NCBI GenBank assembly: GCA_028687435.1 | Contig: JAQUAF010000007.1 | Coordinates: 1 to 64,000, forward strand | Length of the DNA stretch: 64,000 nt | From: Verrucomicrobiia bacterium | Lineage (GTDB): Bacteria; Verrucomicrobiota; Verrucomicrobiia; JABWAM01 | Direction of reading: 5' to 3' | Part shown: one piece after another, positions 17,400-26,060 of the stretch | Numbering within the stretch: position 1 is the first letter of the stretch | Layout of the letters: each line of letters opens with the position of its first letter | Notes under the pieces: model-generated | What the model was told of the DNA's origin: nothing | Databases searched by the model: none | What the model saw: only the letters and a program-made list of their open reading frames with translations | Program-made: the position numbers and the translations under genes

Positions 17400-17513
17400 A
17401 TGAAAGTGAGACCTTCAGTAAAACGGATTTGTGAACATTGTAAAATTGTGCGGCGGAAAGGCGTTGTCCGAGTGATTTGCACCGATCCCCGCCACAAGCA
17501 ACGCCAAGGATAG
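17400..17513 (+). CDS. rpmJ: 50S ribosomal protein L36
   Basis: 37 codons from ATG 17400 ([14 protein letters not shown]), with stop TAG at 17511-17513. The zinc ligands are CEHC, a later Cys (VICTDPRH) and a His, so this is the zinc-binding type. An in-frame ATG at 17394 would add two residues. Nine bases after infA and four before rpsM. Confidence 0.95.
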   Translation: MKVRPSVKRICEHCKIVRRKGVVRVICTDPRHKQRQG

Positions 17514-17517
17514 AGCC

Positions 17518-17913
17518 ATGCCCAGATTACTCGGAGTTGATATTCCAGACCAGAAGAGGATTGAGGCTTCGTTGCCTTATATTTACGGGATTGGCCCCGC
17601 GCGCGCGCGTGAGATTCTGGCCAAGGCCGAAATCGACCCCAATTTGAGGGCCAAGGCGCTGACCCCCGAACAAATCAACCGCATCAGCCATGTGATCAGC
17701 GAAAGCAAATACGTGGTGGAGGGCGATTTGCGCCGGGAGATCCAGCAGAACATCCGCCGCCTGATGGCGATCGGGTCGTACCGTGGCATCCGGCACAAGC
17801 GCGGTCTGCCGGTTCGCGGCCAGCGCACCGGCACCAATGCCCGCACACGCAAGGGGCCGCGCAAGACGGTGGGCGTGATTCGCAACAAGGATGCCAAGGC
17901 CGGCAAGGTGTAG
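17518..17913 (+). CDS. rpsM: 30S ribosomal protein S13
   Basis: 131 aa: '[20 protein letters not shown]', '[18 protein letters not shown]', '[19 protein letters not shown]' and C-terminal '[13 protein letters not shown]'. It contacts tRNA in the P site. Begins four bases after rpmJ. Confidence 0.97.
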   Translation: MPRLLGVDIPDQKRIEASLPYIYGIGPARAREILAKAEIDPNLRAKALTPEQINRISHVISESKYVVEGDLRREIQQNIRRLMAIGSYRGIRHKRGLPVRGQRTGTNARTRKGPRKTVGVIRNKDAKAGKV

Positions 17914-17963
17914 GCCGGGGCGTAAATCGCAAGTTACCATTCATCAACTGATGGCATAAAATT

Positions 17964-18539
17964 ATGGCAGACGAAGAGACATCCAAGAAAACTGAAGCAG
18001 CCCGGCCGGCTGAGGCGGCCAAACCCGCCGAACCCGCCAAGGCCAAGGCGCCCAAAAAGGAACCCAAGGCCAAAGGAGCCAAAAAGAATGCGGCTGCGGC
18101 CGCCTCTGATGCCGCTCCCGCAGCGGCCGCCAACCTCGATCCGCTGGCCGAGGAACCCAAGGCCAAGATCATCCGGGCCAAGGGTGCCAAGAATATCAGC
18201 GTGGGCGTGGTTCATGTCACCGCGACTTTCAACAACACGATTGTTTCCATCACGGATCTGCAGGGCAATTTGATTGCCTGGTCCAGCGCCGGCAAGGCCG
18301 GTTTCAAGGGATCCCGCAAAAGCACCGCGTATGCGGCGCAGATGGCGGCCCAGGATTGCGCCAGGCAGGCCATGTCGCACGGCGTGAAGGAAGTGGAGGT
18401 GCGAGTCAGCGGGCCGGGACTTGGACGCGAATCAGCCGTCCGGTCATTGCAAGCCATCGGATTGGAAATTTCCGCAATCAAGGATGTGACTCCCGTTCCT
18501 CACAACGGGTGCCGTCCGCGTAAACCAAGGAGAGTGTAG
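17964..18539 (+). CDS. rpsK: 30S ribosomal protein S11 with long Ala/Lys/Pro N-terminal extension
   Basis: 191 aa against the usual ~130. Residues ~68-191 are a standard S11 core ('[20 protein letters not shown]', '[19 protein letters not shown]', '[20 protein letters not shown]', ending '[11 protein letters not shown]'). Residues 1-67 are low-complexity Ala, Lys, Pro and Glu ('[20 protein letters not shown]'), probably disordered. The start is ATG 17964, 50 bp after rpsM. S11 lines the mRNA exit channel, so the extension would lie at the platform surface. Similar tails may occur in related lineages. Confidence 0.94.
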   Translation: MADEETSKKTEAARPAEAAKPAEPAKAKAPKKEPKAKGAKKNAAAAASDAAPAAAANLDPLAEEPKAKIIRAKGAKNISVGVVHVTATFNNTIVSITDLQGNLIAWSSAGKAGFKGSRKSTAYAAQMAAQDCARQAMSHGVKEVEVRVSGPGLGRESAVRSLQAIGLEISAIKDVTPVPHNGCRPRKPRRV

Positions 18540-18542
18540 TTT

Positions 18543-19151
18543 ATGGGACGTTATACTGGACCTCGCATCAAGGTTTGCCGCCGTCACAACGCCCAGCTTT
18601 TTGGGGCGTCGAAGTATCTCGAGCGCAAAAATTACCCCCCGGGAATGCATGGGCCGAAATCCCGCCGCAAATTATCCGAATATGGACTTGCCCTGTCGGA
18701 AAAACAAAAGTTGCGGTACATGTACGGGCTTTTTGAACGGCAGTTCCGGCATGTTTTCCGGAAAGCCCAGCGCACGCGCGGCGTTACAGGGGAAACCCTT
18801 TTGCAACTGCTGGAAACGCGGCTGGATAATGTGGTGTTCCGGCTCGGATTTGCGCGGACGCGCCCCTTTTCCCGCCAGATGGTGGTGCATGGACATGTGC
18901 GTGTGAACAAGGTCAAGGTCACTTCGCCTTCCTACAATGTCCGTGCCGGGGATGTGATTGAGATTCGTGAGAATGCCAAGACCAAGGCCATGGTGCAAAA
19001 AAGCCTGGAGTTGAACCAGGCCGCCCCGGTGCCGGATTGGCTGGCGGTGGATCGCGAGGGAATAAAGGGCGAGGTGAAACGCATTCCCACCCGCGAGGAG
19101 ATCGCGCCGATCGTCAATGAACGTTTGGTGGTGGAACTTTATTCCCGTTGA
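18543..19151 (+). CDS. rpsD: 30S ribosomal protein S4
   Basis: 202 aa: 'GRYTGPRIKVCRRHNAQLFG', 'KSRRKLSEYGLALSEKQKLR', S4 RNA-binding domain 'ETRLDNVVFRLGFARTRPFS' and 'VHGHVRVNKVKVTSPSYNV'. It nucleates small-subunit assembly and regulates the alpha operon in E. coli. A 148-bp gap separates it from rpoA. Confidence 0.97.
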   Translation: MGRYTGPRIKVCRRHNAQLFGASKYLERKNYPPGMHGPKSRRKLSEYGLALSEKQKLRYMYGLFERQFRHVFRKAQRTRGVTGETLLQLLETRLDNVVFRLGFARTRPFSRQMVVHGHVRVNKVKVTSPSYNVRAGDVIEIRENAKTKAMVQKSLELNQAAPVPDWLAVDREGIKGEVKRIPTREEIAPIVNERLVVELYSR

Positions 19152-19299
19152 GTAGGCGGGAAGGCCCCCTGTCCGCGCCGCCCGGCGCCGGGGGATTTTG
19201 CAGCGAGGGGCGGCTGGACGAATACATGAGTTTTCGCGGATGGATGGCGGATGTCATCCGGGCGGAAACTAGATTAAAATCGTTTAAAGGAGATGTTAT

Positions 19300-20355
19300 A
19301 TGGCTATTCAGCTTGGCCGTTTTGAAATGCCCTCGCGTTTGATTCGCGAAGAGGCTGGCGCAACCCCCACTCATGCCCGTTTTGTGGCGGAGCCCTTTGA
19401 ACGGGGATTCGGACACACTTTGGGCAATGCCCTGCGCAGGGTGCTGCTTTCATCCATCGAAGGCGCCGCGATCACCGCGGTGAAAATCGAAGGGGCGCCC
19501 CATGAATTCAGCGCCATCCCGGGCGTGGTGGAGGACGTGACGGATATCGTGCTCAACCTTAAAAGAGTGCTGCTCAAGATGCACGATCGCGGCCCGCGCA
19601 TGGTGATGTTGAGCGTCAACAAGGAAGGACCCGTGCTGGCGGGCGACATCCAGTGCGATCAGAACCTCGAGGTGGTCAACAAGGATTATCTCATCTGCAC
19701 GCTGGACAAGAAGATGAAGCTCGACATGGAGCTGGAGATTCGCGTCGGACGCGGATTTTGTCCTTCGGAGGAAAACAAGAAGCCCGACCAGGCGATCGGC
19801 ATCATTGCCATCGACTCGATTTTTTCGCCGGTCAAAAAGGTTCGTTATGTCGTGGAGAACACCCGTGTCGGCCAGCGGACTGATTACGACAAGCTGGTGG
19901 TGGACATCTGGACGGATGGGCGGATCACTCCGGAGGAGGCCCTGTTGCATTCGTCGGCGATTCTCCGGCATCATTTGGATGTTTTTGTCAACTACGACAA
20001 GGACAAGGTGGAGTTTGAGCAGGCCAAGCAGGAGGTGAATGAGGAGCAGGCCCGGTTGAAGAAACTGTTGAACATGAGCGTGAACGAGATTGAGCTTTCA
20101 GTCCGCGCCGCCAACTGCCTGAACAATGCCAACATCATCACCGTTGGCCAGCTGGCGCAGAAGAGCGAGCAGGAGATGCTCAAGTACCGCAATTTCGGCA
20201 AGAAATCGCTCAACGAGATCAAGGAAAAGTTGTCCACGCTGGGATTATCCTTGGGAATGAAGTTTGAGGCGGGGCTGCTGGAGCCTGTGAAGGAAGAGGC
20301 CATTCAAGCCGCCGCCGCTGCCGCCGCTGCGGCCGCCGCGCAGGACAAGAATTGA
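19300..20355 (+). CDS. rpoA: RNA polymerase alpha subunit
   Basis: 351 aa. N-terminal dimerisation domain ('GFGHTLGNALRRVLLSSIEG', 'ITAVKIEGAPHEFSAIPGVV') and C-terminal alpha-CTD ('MSVNEIELSVRAANCLNNAN', 'KYRNFGKKSLNEIKEKLSTL'). The end is a run of alanines (about twelve) before QDKN, which is unusual. Strong AAAGGAG precedes ATG 19300. The 148 bp before it (19152-19299) may hold an internal promoter, but none is clear. Confidence 0.97.
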   Translation: MAIQLGRFEMPSRLIREEAGATPTHARFVAEPFERGFGHTLGNALRRVLLSSIEGAAITAVKIEGAPHEFSAIPGVVEDVTDIVLNLKRVLLKMHDRGPRMVMLSVNKEGPVLAGDIQCDQNLEVVNKDYLICTLDKKMKLDMELEIRVGRGFCPSEENKKPDQAIGIIAIDSIFSPVKKVRYVVENTRVGQRTDYDKLVVDIWTDGRITPEEALLHSSAILRHHLDVFVNYDKDKVEFEQAKQEVNEEQARLKKLLNMSVNEIELSVRAANCLNNANIITVGQLAQKSEQEMLKYRNFGKKSLNEIKEKLSTLGLSLGMKFEAGLLEPVKEEAIQAAAAAAAAAAAQDKN

Positions 20356-20390
20356 TCATCGCACGTTGTTAACAAGGAAAGGTTATTCCC

Positions 20391-20840
20391 ATGCGTCATC
20401 GCAATAAAACCCTTAAACTCGGACGCAAGAGCCAGCATCGGTTTTCGATGCTGTCGAACATGGTCTGCAGCCTGATCAAGCACGGGCGAGTCAAGACCAC
20501 CTTGCAGAAAGCCAAGGCCGTCAGCGCTTTGGCCGACAAGATGGTCACGCTGGCCAAGAAAGGCACGCTGCATCATCGCCGTCAGGCAATCCAGGAATTG
20601 TGCCAGGAGGATGTTGTTCGCAAGTTGTTTGCGGAGGTTGGTCCGCGCAGTTCATCCCGCAGCGGCGGGTACACCCGCGTGATCAAGGCCGGGCGCCGGA
20701 TCGGCGACGCTGGCAAGATTGCCTATTTGGAATGGGTGGACGCCCCGGTTGTGATCGAGGCGGCGCCAACCAATGAGGGCAAGGAGGCCAAGGCCGGGGC
20801 TGCTCCCGCAGCGCAGGCTGGCGGGGAAAAGAAATCCTGA
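20391..20840 (+). CDS. rplQ: 50S ribosomal protein L17
   Basis: 149 aa: 'MRHRNKTLKLGRKSQHRFSM', 'SNMVCSLIKHGRVKTTLQKA', and 'RVIKAGRRIGDAGKIAYLEW'. The core of ~120 aa is followed by an Ala/Glu/Lys-rich tail, as in rpoA and rpsK here. It closes the alpha operon, 35 bp after rpoA. Confidence 0.96.
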   Translation: MRHRNKTLKLGRKSQHRFSMLSNMVCSLIKHGRVKTTLQKAKAVSALADKMVTLAKKGTLHHRRQAIQELCQEDVVRKLFAEVGPRSSSRSGGYTRVIKAGRRIGDAGKIAYLEWVDAPVVIEAAPTNEGKEAKAGAAPAAQAGGEKKS

Positions 20841-20875
20841 TGGGGGGGGCGCTTTTGGCGTCTTCCGCTTGAAAA

Positions 20876-21430
20876 TTGAATCGGCTCCCGAGAGTTTTGG
20901 TTCCACTGGCCGAGGGCTTTGAGGAGATCGAGGCCATGGCCATTGTGGATATCCTTCGCCGTGCGGAGGTGGAGGTGGTGACCGCCGCATTGAAGGCGAA
21001 GGAGGTTCAAGCCTCGCGCCGCAGCCGTCATCTGGCCGACACGACGGTTGAGGAGGTTGCGGGACAGTTGTTCGATGCCATGGTGTTGCCTGGCGGTCAG
21101 CCCGGGACCAATCACCTGAAGGCCGATGCGCGGGTGATCGCGTTGTTGAAAAAACATGCCGCCGAGGGACGGATTGTGGCCGCGATTTGCGCCGCGCCGT
21201 TGGTTTTGCATGAGGCCGGTTTGCTGAAGGGGCGGAAGGTCACCTGTTTTCCCGGGGTTGAGTCCGAATTGCCGGGCGTGCAATGGGCCGGGGACCGTGT
21301 GGTGGTGGATGGGCGGATTGTGACCAGCCGCGCACCGGGCACGGCCTTGGAGTTTTCCCTCAAGCTGGTGGAGATGCTGTGCGGCGCCGGCAAGGCGCGG
21401 CAGATTGCCGAAGCGGTGCTGGCCAAATAA
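20876..21430 (+). CDS. DJ-1/PfpI family protein
   Basis: 184 aa. Pattern 'RVLVPLAEGFEEIEAMAIVD', nucleophile elbow 'RIVAAICAAPLVLHEAGLLKG' with the reactive Cys in AICAAP, and 'RIVTSRAPGTALEFSLKLVE'. Family members include glyoxalase III or deglycase-like proteins and stress chaperones (YajL, ThiJ). It is co-directional with rplQ at 35 bp, so it may ride on the operon transcript. The start is TTG 20876; no ATG option fits. Specific activity cannot be assigned. Confidence 0.9.
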   Translation: MNRLPRVLVPLAEGFEEIEAMAIVDILRRAEVEVVTAALKAKEVQASRRSRHLADTTVEEVAGQLFDAMVLPGGQPGTNHLKADARVIALLKKHAAEGRIVAAICAAPLVLHEAGLLKGRKVTCFPGVESELPGVQWAGDRVVVDGRIVTSRAPGTALEFSLKLVEMLCGAGKARQIAEAVLAK

Positions 21431-21495
21431 GGTTGTCAGGCTTTCAGACTTGTCAGGGGAAGGCGCCGGGGGAGGACAAGGTTTTGTTTTGGATT

Positions 21496-21756
21496 TCAGC
21501 CTTCAGCCCTTGCATCCGGCGGGGGTGGGAGTCCGACGCGGACGATCTTCGATGTTTTTGGTCTTGGACGGAGGTTTTCGGTTTTGAAATGGGAGGCCAA
21601 TTCCGGAATGGTTGAGGCGGCAATCCAACTGGAGCCACCTGGCGGGAAAACCCAGTCTTCCGAGGCAAGCTCGCCGTTTTTAATCCAATCGACGAGGTCG
21701 GCCAAGGAGGCCGGCCCCTTTTGTGTGCCTCGAATGCTGGCATACCAATCTGGCAT
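21496..21756 (-). CDS. GYF_2-domain mini-protein
   Basis: 86 aa. Residues 2-55 match the GYF_2 (DUF4339) pattern: 'WYASIRGTQKGPASLADLVD', then 'WVFPPGGSSWIAASTIPELA'. These domains bind proline-rich or other peptides and are usually the N-terminal part of longer membrane proteins. Here the frame ends after a Pro/Arg-rich tail, so it may be a truncated gene. It is isolated on the minus strand between pfpI and the IS66 remnant. Confidence 0.55.
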   Translation of the reverse strand: MPDWYASIRGTQKGPASLADLVDWIKNGELASEDWVFPPGGSSWIAASTIPELASHFKTENLRPRPKTSKIVRVGLPPPPDARAEG

Positions 21757-21988
21757 GACACAAGGCTTCCCATCTTGATGCGAAAAGTCAATTCGAAAGC
21801 CGCATCATGACAGTCCGGCGGTGGTGAGCGTTGAGTTTTTGAATGGTTTTTCCCGGGTGGCGGGTGTAGAACGGATTTGCGGCAGGCGCATTTTCAATCA
21901 ACGGCCATGACTGTCAGCGGTCGGTCAAATGTAAGCGTCAAGCGGTGAGCATCTAGCCTTCGCCCGATCCGCGGCGTAGATTCCGGGC

Positions 21989-22360
21989 ATGGAAAACAAA
22001 CCAGTTGAGGAAACGGCTGTTCGTCTTGGAAGGCGACATTTCAGCGCGGAACAGATACAGAAGTATTTGTCGGGGCAACGGCAAAGCGGAAAACCGGTGA
22101 GTGTCTTTTGTCGGGAACGCGGCATCGTCACCGGGAACTTTTATCGGTGGCGGCGAGAGCAAACGGGCCACCTGGCAATGAAAAAACAAAACGCAGTTTT
22201 TGCCGAATTGCCAATGGGCAGGCTATTGACATCAGAATGGGCGGCTGAGGTGACTTTGCCCGGGGGAATTTGTCTGCGCTTGCGAGCGGGGCTGGTATCG
22301 GCACACGGCGGAAAAAAAGATGTCCGTTTAATAAAAATAGATTGCAATAATCGCAACTAA
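21989..22360 (+). CDS. IS66-type orf1 (TnpA-like helix-turn-helix protein)
   Basis: 123 aa. The N-terminal half carries a transposase-type HTH: 'FSAEQIQKYLSGQRQSGKPV' then 'SVFCRERGIVTGNFYRWRRE'. The second half, with 'VTLPGGICLRLRAGL', is typical of IS66 orf1 proteins. It lies 58 bp inside the element's left end and 21 bp before the truncated tnpC. Intact but probably non-functional because tnpC is cut. Confidence 0.75.
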   Translation: MENKPVEETAVRLGRRHFSAEQIQKYLSGQRQSGKPVSVFCRERGIVTGNFYRWRREQTGHLAMKKQNAVFAELPMGRLLTSEWAAEVTLPGGICLRLRAGLVSAHGGKKDVRLIKIDCNNRN

Positions 22361-22381
22361 CACATATAGTATGATTATACA

Positions 22382-22612
22382 ATGGCTGATCCGGTTTCCA
22401 TGGAAGTCCCGTTGCCCGCGACCTTGGCGCAAGCCCATGCGAAGTTGCGTGACCTGAGTTTCCAAAATCAACAGTTACACTGGCGGGTCCGTCAATTGGA
22501 AAAGATGCTCTTCGGTCCCAGCGCGGATCGAGTGGCCACCCCCGCGCCCACGGTCACCGAACAGGCGTTGTTGAACCTGTTCCCGGCGGCCGCCGAGGTG
22601 TTACGAACTTTT
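22382..22612 (+). pseudogene. IS66 tnpC, N-terminal remnant
   Basis: About 77 codons with the leucine-zipper-like N-terminus of IS66 transposases ('LRDLSFQNQQLHWRVRQLEK' followed by MLFGPSADR). Full-length TnpC is ~500 aa. After VLRT the frame passes into the end of another IS and stops at 22714. The catalytic DDE domain is gone. Confidence 0.75.
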
Positions 22613-22616
22613 TTAA

Positions 22617-22679
22617 CCCGAGTTTCTCAGATTTTGCAAAAAAAGCGCAATTTTTGCAGTTCCTTCCCTGATCATGTAT
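22617..22679. mobile_element. 63-bp left-end remnant of the TTAA-targeting IS
   Basis: It begins CCCGAGTTTCTCAGATTTTG and matches the left end of the intact IS at 35279 with very few differences until the 'GATCATGTA' segment. TTAA (22613-22616) precedes it, the same target as the other copies. It ends abruptly 30 bp before the promoter of the regulator at 22760, so the rest was deleted. Confidence 0.8.
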
Positions 22680-22710
22680 GCCTGCCACTGCGAAAAAAAA
22701 CTGAAACAAT

Positions 22711-22760
22711 TTGACTTTCGATTTATCTCCATTATATTTGACAATAAGAATGGAGATAAA
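22711..22760 (+). promoter_or_regulatory. promoter and 12-bp inverted repeat for the regulator at 22760
   Basis: -35 TTGACT (22711-22716), 16-bp spacer, -10 TATATT (22733-22738). A perfect inverted repeat, TTTATCTCCATT (22722-22733) and AATGGAGATAAA (22749-22760), brackets the -10 box. The right arm contains the ribosome-binding GGAG and reaches the A of the start codon. The inferred transcript has a leader of only ~15 bases. Autorepression is the likely function. Confidence 0.7.
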
Positions 22761-23917
22761 TGATTTCTAGCTCAGAACAATCTCAACTTATTGCGGAATC
22801 CGTGCTTGAGCGAAGCAAACCGCTCTATCTTCAAATCGAAGAGCGTTTTCGGTCCCAAATCGCGCGTGGGGAATGGGATCCTGCCTCTCCCTTGCCGTCC
22901 ACGGAGAAACTGGCTGAACGCTGGGGGGTTGGAAATACCGTGATTCAAAAGGCGATGAAACGGTTGGCGGCGGATGGTTTGATCGAACGCCAGCCGCGAA
23001 ATGGCACTTTTGTGAGGCCGCGAACGAAAAAGGTGATCGTCGGCGTTTTGATTGGCCCCAGTTTGATGAATGAATTCGCCTATTCGCACCGGACGATTTA
23101 TAGCGCCATCAGCTCCATTACCACCCAAATCAAAGACGGTGTTTGGATGTGTCGTCCGTACGATGGGCTGATGGAAATTCTCAGTCGCCCGGATTTTTGC
23201 GAGTCACCGATTGGCCAGCAATGGAGCGAGGATGTGCGGAATGGATTGCTCAAGGGCGCCATAGCGCTTGATCCGGGGCTGGACGCGCTTTGGCGCAAGC
23301 AGACGGCGGTGGATATTCCGATCGTGCAGGTCGGCACGGACGTTTGCATCGATTTTGATGGGTTTGGGTACGAAGCGGTTCAATTCCTCGCTCAGTCTGA
23401 GCGAAAGCGAATGGTTTACTTTCGTCATAACCATGCGGATTCCCGGGACGTGCAGGGCATTCAAAGAGCGACACAAACGTTGCAACTGCCGCCGGTTGAA
23501 GTCCGGCCGTTCGAAGGGGGGGTGCAAATGGAGAAAAACGCCTTTCAGGCCGCTCTTCAATTTATCGAACAATGGCGCGCGAACCCATCCAACGAATCAA
23601 GCGCCAATGCCCTTATCATTTCGGACGACATTGCGGCAAGAGGCGTTACGACGGCGCTGCTTAAAAAGAATGTTCGTGTGCCCGAGGATTTCATGCTTGT
23701 GGCGCAAGCCAACGAAGGGATCGAACATCACTATGGCGTGCCGGTGGAGCGATTTGAGTTTTCATCGAGATCCGTTGCGCAAGCGCTGTTCGATATTCTT
23801 AAAAAATGTTTACGGGGCGAAAAAACGGCATGGTTCAACGGTTCAGGGTTCACGGTTCACGGTTTATGGGCAAGGAACAAACAATTTACCTCCGAAAAAC
23901 ATCCGTCTTGCCATTGA
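22760..23917 (+). CDS. GntR-type DNA-binding / LacI-type sensor transcriptional regulator
   Basis: 385 aa. GntR winged helix at ~20-90 ('LQIEERFRSQIARGEWDPAS', 'QKAMKRLAADGLIERQPRNG'). LacI-like ligand domain at ~95-370 ('NALIISDDIAARGVTTALLK', 'LVAQANEGIEHHYGVPVERFE'). Paralogue of the regulator at 467-1600. The last ~25 residues (from WFNGSGFTV) are encoded by a GGTTCACGGTTCACGG-type intergenic repeat, so the C-terminus has probably been rewritten by repeat insertion. Likely controls the dehydrogenase-pseudopilin-hydrolase genes downstream and itself. Sugar ligand inferred. Confidence 0.88.
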   Translation: MISSSEQSQLIAESVLERSKPLYLQIEERFRSQIARGEWDPASPLPSTEKLAERWGVGNTVIQKAMKRLAADGLIERQPRNGTFVRPRTKKVIVGVLIGPSLMNEFAYSHRTIYSAISSITTQIKDGVWMCRPYDGLMEILSRPDFCESPIGQQWSEDVRNGLLKGAIALDPGLDALWRKQTAVDIPIVQVGTDVCIDFDGFGYEAVQFLAQSERKRMVYFRHNHADSRDVQGIQRATQTLQLPPVEVRPFEGGVQMEKNAFQAALQFIEQWRANPSNESSANALIISDDIAARGVTTALLKKNVRVPEDFMLVAQANEGIEHHYGVPVERFEFSSRSVAQALFDILKKCLRGEKTAWFNGSGFTVHGLWARNKQFTSEKHPSCH

Positions 23918-24164
23918 AAGTGTTACCCGATTTTGAACCATGCCGGATTTTTTTTGACAGAATGAACAAAATTGACAGAATTTTTATGCAAGACCATGTC
24001 CGGCCGCATGGCCGAACAACCCTGTGAATTCTGTTTTTTTACGGCTGGCCCCAACAACATGCTTCGGGATAAACATGCCGCTTAGGTCGGCAACCCAACC
24101 GTTGAACCGTGAACCATGCCAAAACTTCAGCCTTTAGCCCTTAGCCTTTAGCCTTTTTTACCCT
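23831..24164. repeat. degenerate short-phrase repeats between regulator and dehydrogenase
   Basis: The tract includes GGTTCACGGTTCACGG (near 23850), 'GACAGAATGAACAAAATTGA' (near 23958), 'GTTGAACCGTGAACCATGCC' (near 24101) and CCTTTAGCCCTTAGCCTTTAGCC (near 24128). These 7-10 bp units echo phrases at 21497-21515, 49882-49943 and 51160-51235. No gene is visible from 23918 to 24164. The origin of such phrases is unclear. Confidence 0.55.
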
Positions 24165-25153
24165 ATGCGCTCAATTATTACCACAGGTCCCAACCAATTA
24201 GGTGTCGCCGATGTTCCGGAACCCGTTCCCGGCGCCGATGAAGCGCTGGTGGAATTGAAGGCGTGCGGCGTTTGCGGGAGCGATTTGAACGCCTATCGCG
24301 TCGGCAAGGCTGGCCAGTGCATTGGTCATGAATTTGCCGGAGTCGTGGCGAAATGCGGCCACTCCGGACGTCTTCGCGAAGGTGACCGGGTGGTGCTCAA
24401 CGTGGTGGGCGGATGCGGCCGGTGTGAATATTGTCTGGCGGGACAGGAAAACTATTGTCCGGAAATCTGGACCCACGGACGCCATGTCAAACCCGGCGGG
24501 TACACGGAGAAAGTCACTTATGTGGAGCGCAACTGCCTGATCATTCCGCCGGAAATGAGCTTCGAAACCGCCATTGTGACGGGTGGTTGCGGGATTGGCG
24601 TGGCCTGGCATGGCATCAAACGGTTGAACATTCAACCGGGCGAGTGGATTCCCGTATTTGGCGTGGGTCCCATCGGCCTGTCCGCCGTCATGCTCTTGCG
24701 GCATTTGAAAGCGCAACCGCTCGCGCTGGACCAGTCGGAATACCGTCTCAATTTGGCCACCCAATGCGGCGCAGCCGATAAAATGTCCGCAACCCAGGAG
24801 GGAATTGAGGAGAAAATCAAACGACTGAAAGTCCGCGCCTTCATTCTCTGCACCGGCAACCACCAAGCCGCCGAAAGGGCCTTGCGAATGCTGCGGCTGG
24901 GGGGAACCCTCCTGATCCTGGGCGGGCTTGCCGACTGGAAATTCAACAGTTGGGAAATGATCGGCGTGGGAGACAAAACCCTCATGGGCAGCTGGCATTA
25001 CCACTGCAACGAATGGGATAAAATTTTAGAGTTGACAAAAGTGGATTGCCCCTGAATAATATCGCCACGTATACGTATTCGTTTGCGCAGGCGAATGAAG
25101 CCTATGCCGTTTTTATCGGAGGCAACAGCGGCAAGATCATTCTGAAACCTTAA
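24165..25153 (+). pseudogene. zinc-dependent alcohol dehydrogenase (MDR family), frameshifted near the 3' end
   Basis: The first 296 codons read as a medium-chain dehydrogenase: catalytic-zinc motif 'ACGVCGSDLN' and 'GHEFAGVV', structural-zinc cysteines 'CGRCEYCLAGQENYC', and nucleotide-binding 'VFGVGPIGLSAVML'. That frame stops at 25055. A -1-shifted frame from about 25040 continues as a plausible family C-terminus ('SFAQANEAYAVFIGGNSGKI') to a stop at 25151-25153, giving ~329 residues. So a single-base indel (mutation or sequence error) separates the two parts. It was likely a polyol or sugar dehydrogenase under the regulator upstream. Confidence 0.8.
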
Positions 25154-25191
25154 CCTAAATCATTGCAACCCAGAATTAAGAAAGGCAGGAT

Positions 25192-25878
25192 GTGAAAATC
25201 GACAAATCCAGGCAACGGGCTTTTACACTATTCGAGTTGCTCATAGTGATTTGTATTATGTCAGTATTATTTTCCTTGCTTGCCACGGCGCTCAAATCCG
25301 CGCGGGAAAAAGCGCGAAGCATCCAGTGTATGAACAATCTGCGGCAGATCAGCCTTGCTCTTGCAACATGCGCGAACGAAAATGACGGATGGTTGCCGCT
25401 TAACTGCAGCACCAACCCCGGAGGAGGTCTTTGGCATCAAGTGCTTGTGAGACGAGGCTATTTAAATGGGCCATATCCTGACTGGAAGACTTTTCCCAAA
25501 GCAACTCTTCGTTGTCCGAGCGAAAATCGATATTCTGAGAGTGGAGGTGAATGGATCGGTCCCGATGGGGTCAATTGGTATAATGGGACAGATTATTGTC
25601 TTAACTATTGGATTACCCAAGACGGTTTTTTTGACAGTCGTCCATGCAAATTGTTTGATATCCCAGCGCCTGCCAAATATTTTTTGGTCGCGGATAAATA
25701 TGTTTTTTGGGGAATGTCGGTTCCAACGCAAATGGCGTTTCGTCACTCGGGTGGAGCCAACATGTTGTTTGGGGATGGACACGTTGAATGGCTGGAAAAG
25801 AGAGCCGTGGGATATTGCCCCACTTATAGCGCGGCTTCCGGTTTGACTCCCGTTGATGACCGATGGAAATGGTGGTAA
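25192..25878 (+). CDS. pseudopilin-like prepilin with H-x9-DG ending (DUF1559-like)
   Basis: 228 aa from GTG 25192, with AAAGG upstream. N-terminus: basic leader KIDKSRQRA, then FTLFELLIVICIMSVLF, a type IV prepilin site with Glu at +5 and Ala rather than Gly at -1. After the helix comes 'CMNNLRQISLALATCANEND' and, near the C-terminus, 'FRHSGGANMLFGDGHVEW', the H-x9-DG motif. Such proteins are greatly expanded in Lentisphaerota and Planctomycetota. It is probably cleaved by a prepilin peptidase and displayed in the envelope. It sits between a dehydrogenase and a large hydrolase. Function unproven. Confidence 0.85.
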   Translation: MKIDKSRQRAFTLFELLIVICIMSVLFSLLATALKSAREKARSIQCMNNLRQISLALATCANENDGWLPLNCSTNPGGGLWHQVLVRRGYLNGPYPDWKTFPKATLRCPSENRYSESGGEWIGPDGVNWYNGTDYCLNYWITQDGFFDSRPCKLFDIPAPAKYFLVADKYVFWGMSVPTQMAFRHSGGANMLFGDGHVEWLEKRAVGYCPTYSAASGLTPVDDRWKWW

Positions 25879-26060
25879 TCTGCAGGGGATAGGCATGGGG
25901 ATTGGCAATGATGGGCGGGCGGTTGGGCCGATGAATCCATCCCGCTCAACCTCCCTCATGATTTATCCATTTCGCATTGTTGTTTGTGGCATCGGTCCGA
26001 TGGGCTGCGCGGCGGTTGCTCATCTTAATTAAAACAATACACCGCCAGGTTCTTTGTGAG

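Larger units (their letters stand above)
21931..22616. mobile_element. IS66-family element remnant (left end, orf1 and 5' part of tnpC)
   Basis: The sequence GTAAGCGTCAAGCGG at 21931 matches the usual IS66 terminus (GTAAGCG). It is followed by an IS66 orf1 gene and the first ~75 codons of tnpC. The remainder is missing: at 22613 a TTAA site joins it to a 63-bp left end of a second IS. No right IS66 end is seen. tnpB is absent between the two genes, as in ISBst12-like variants. Confidence 0.7.
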
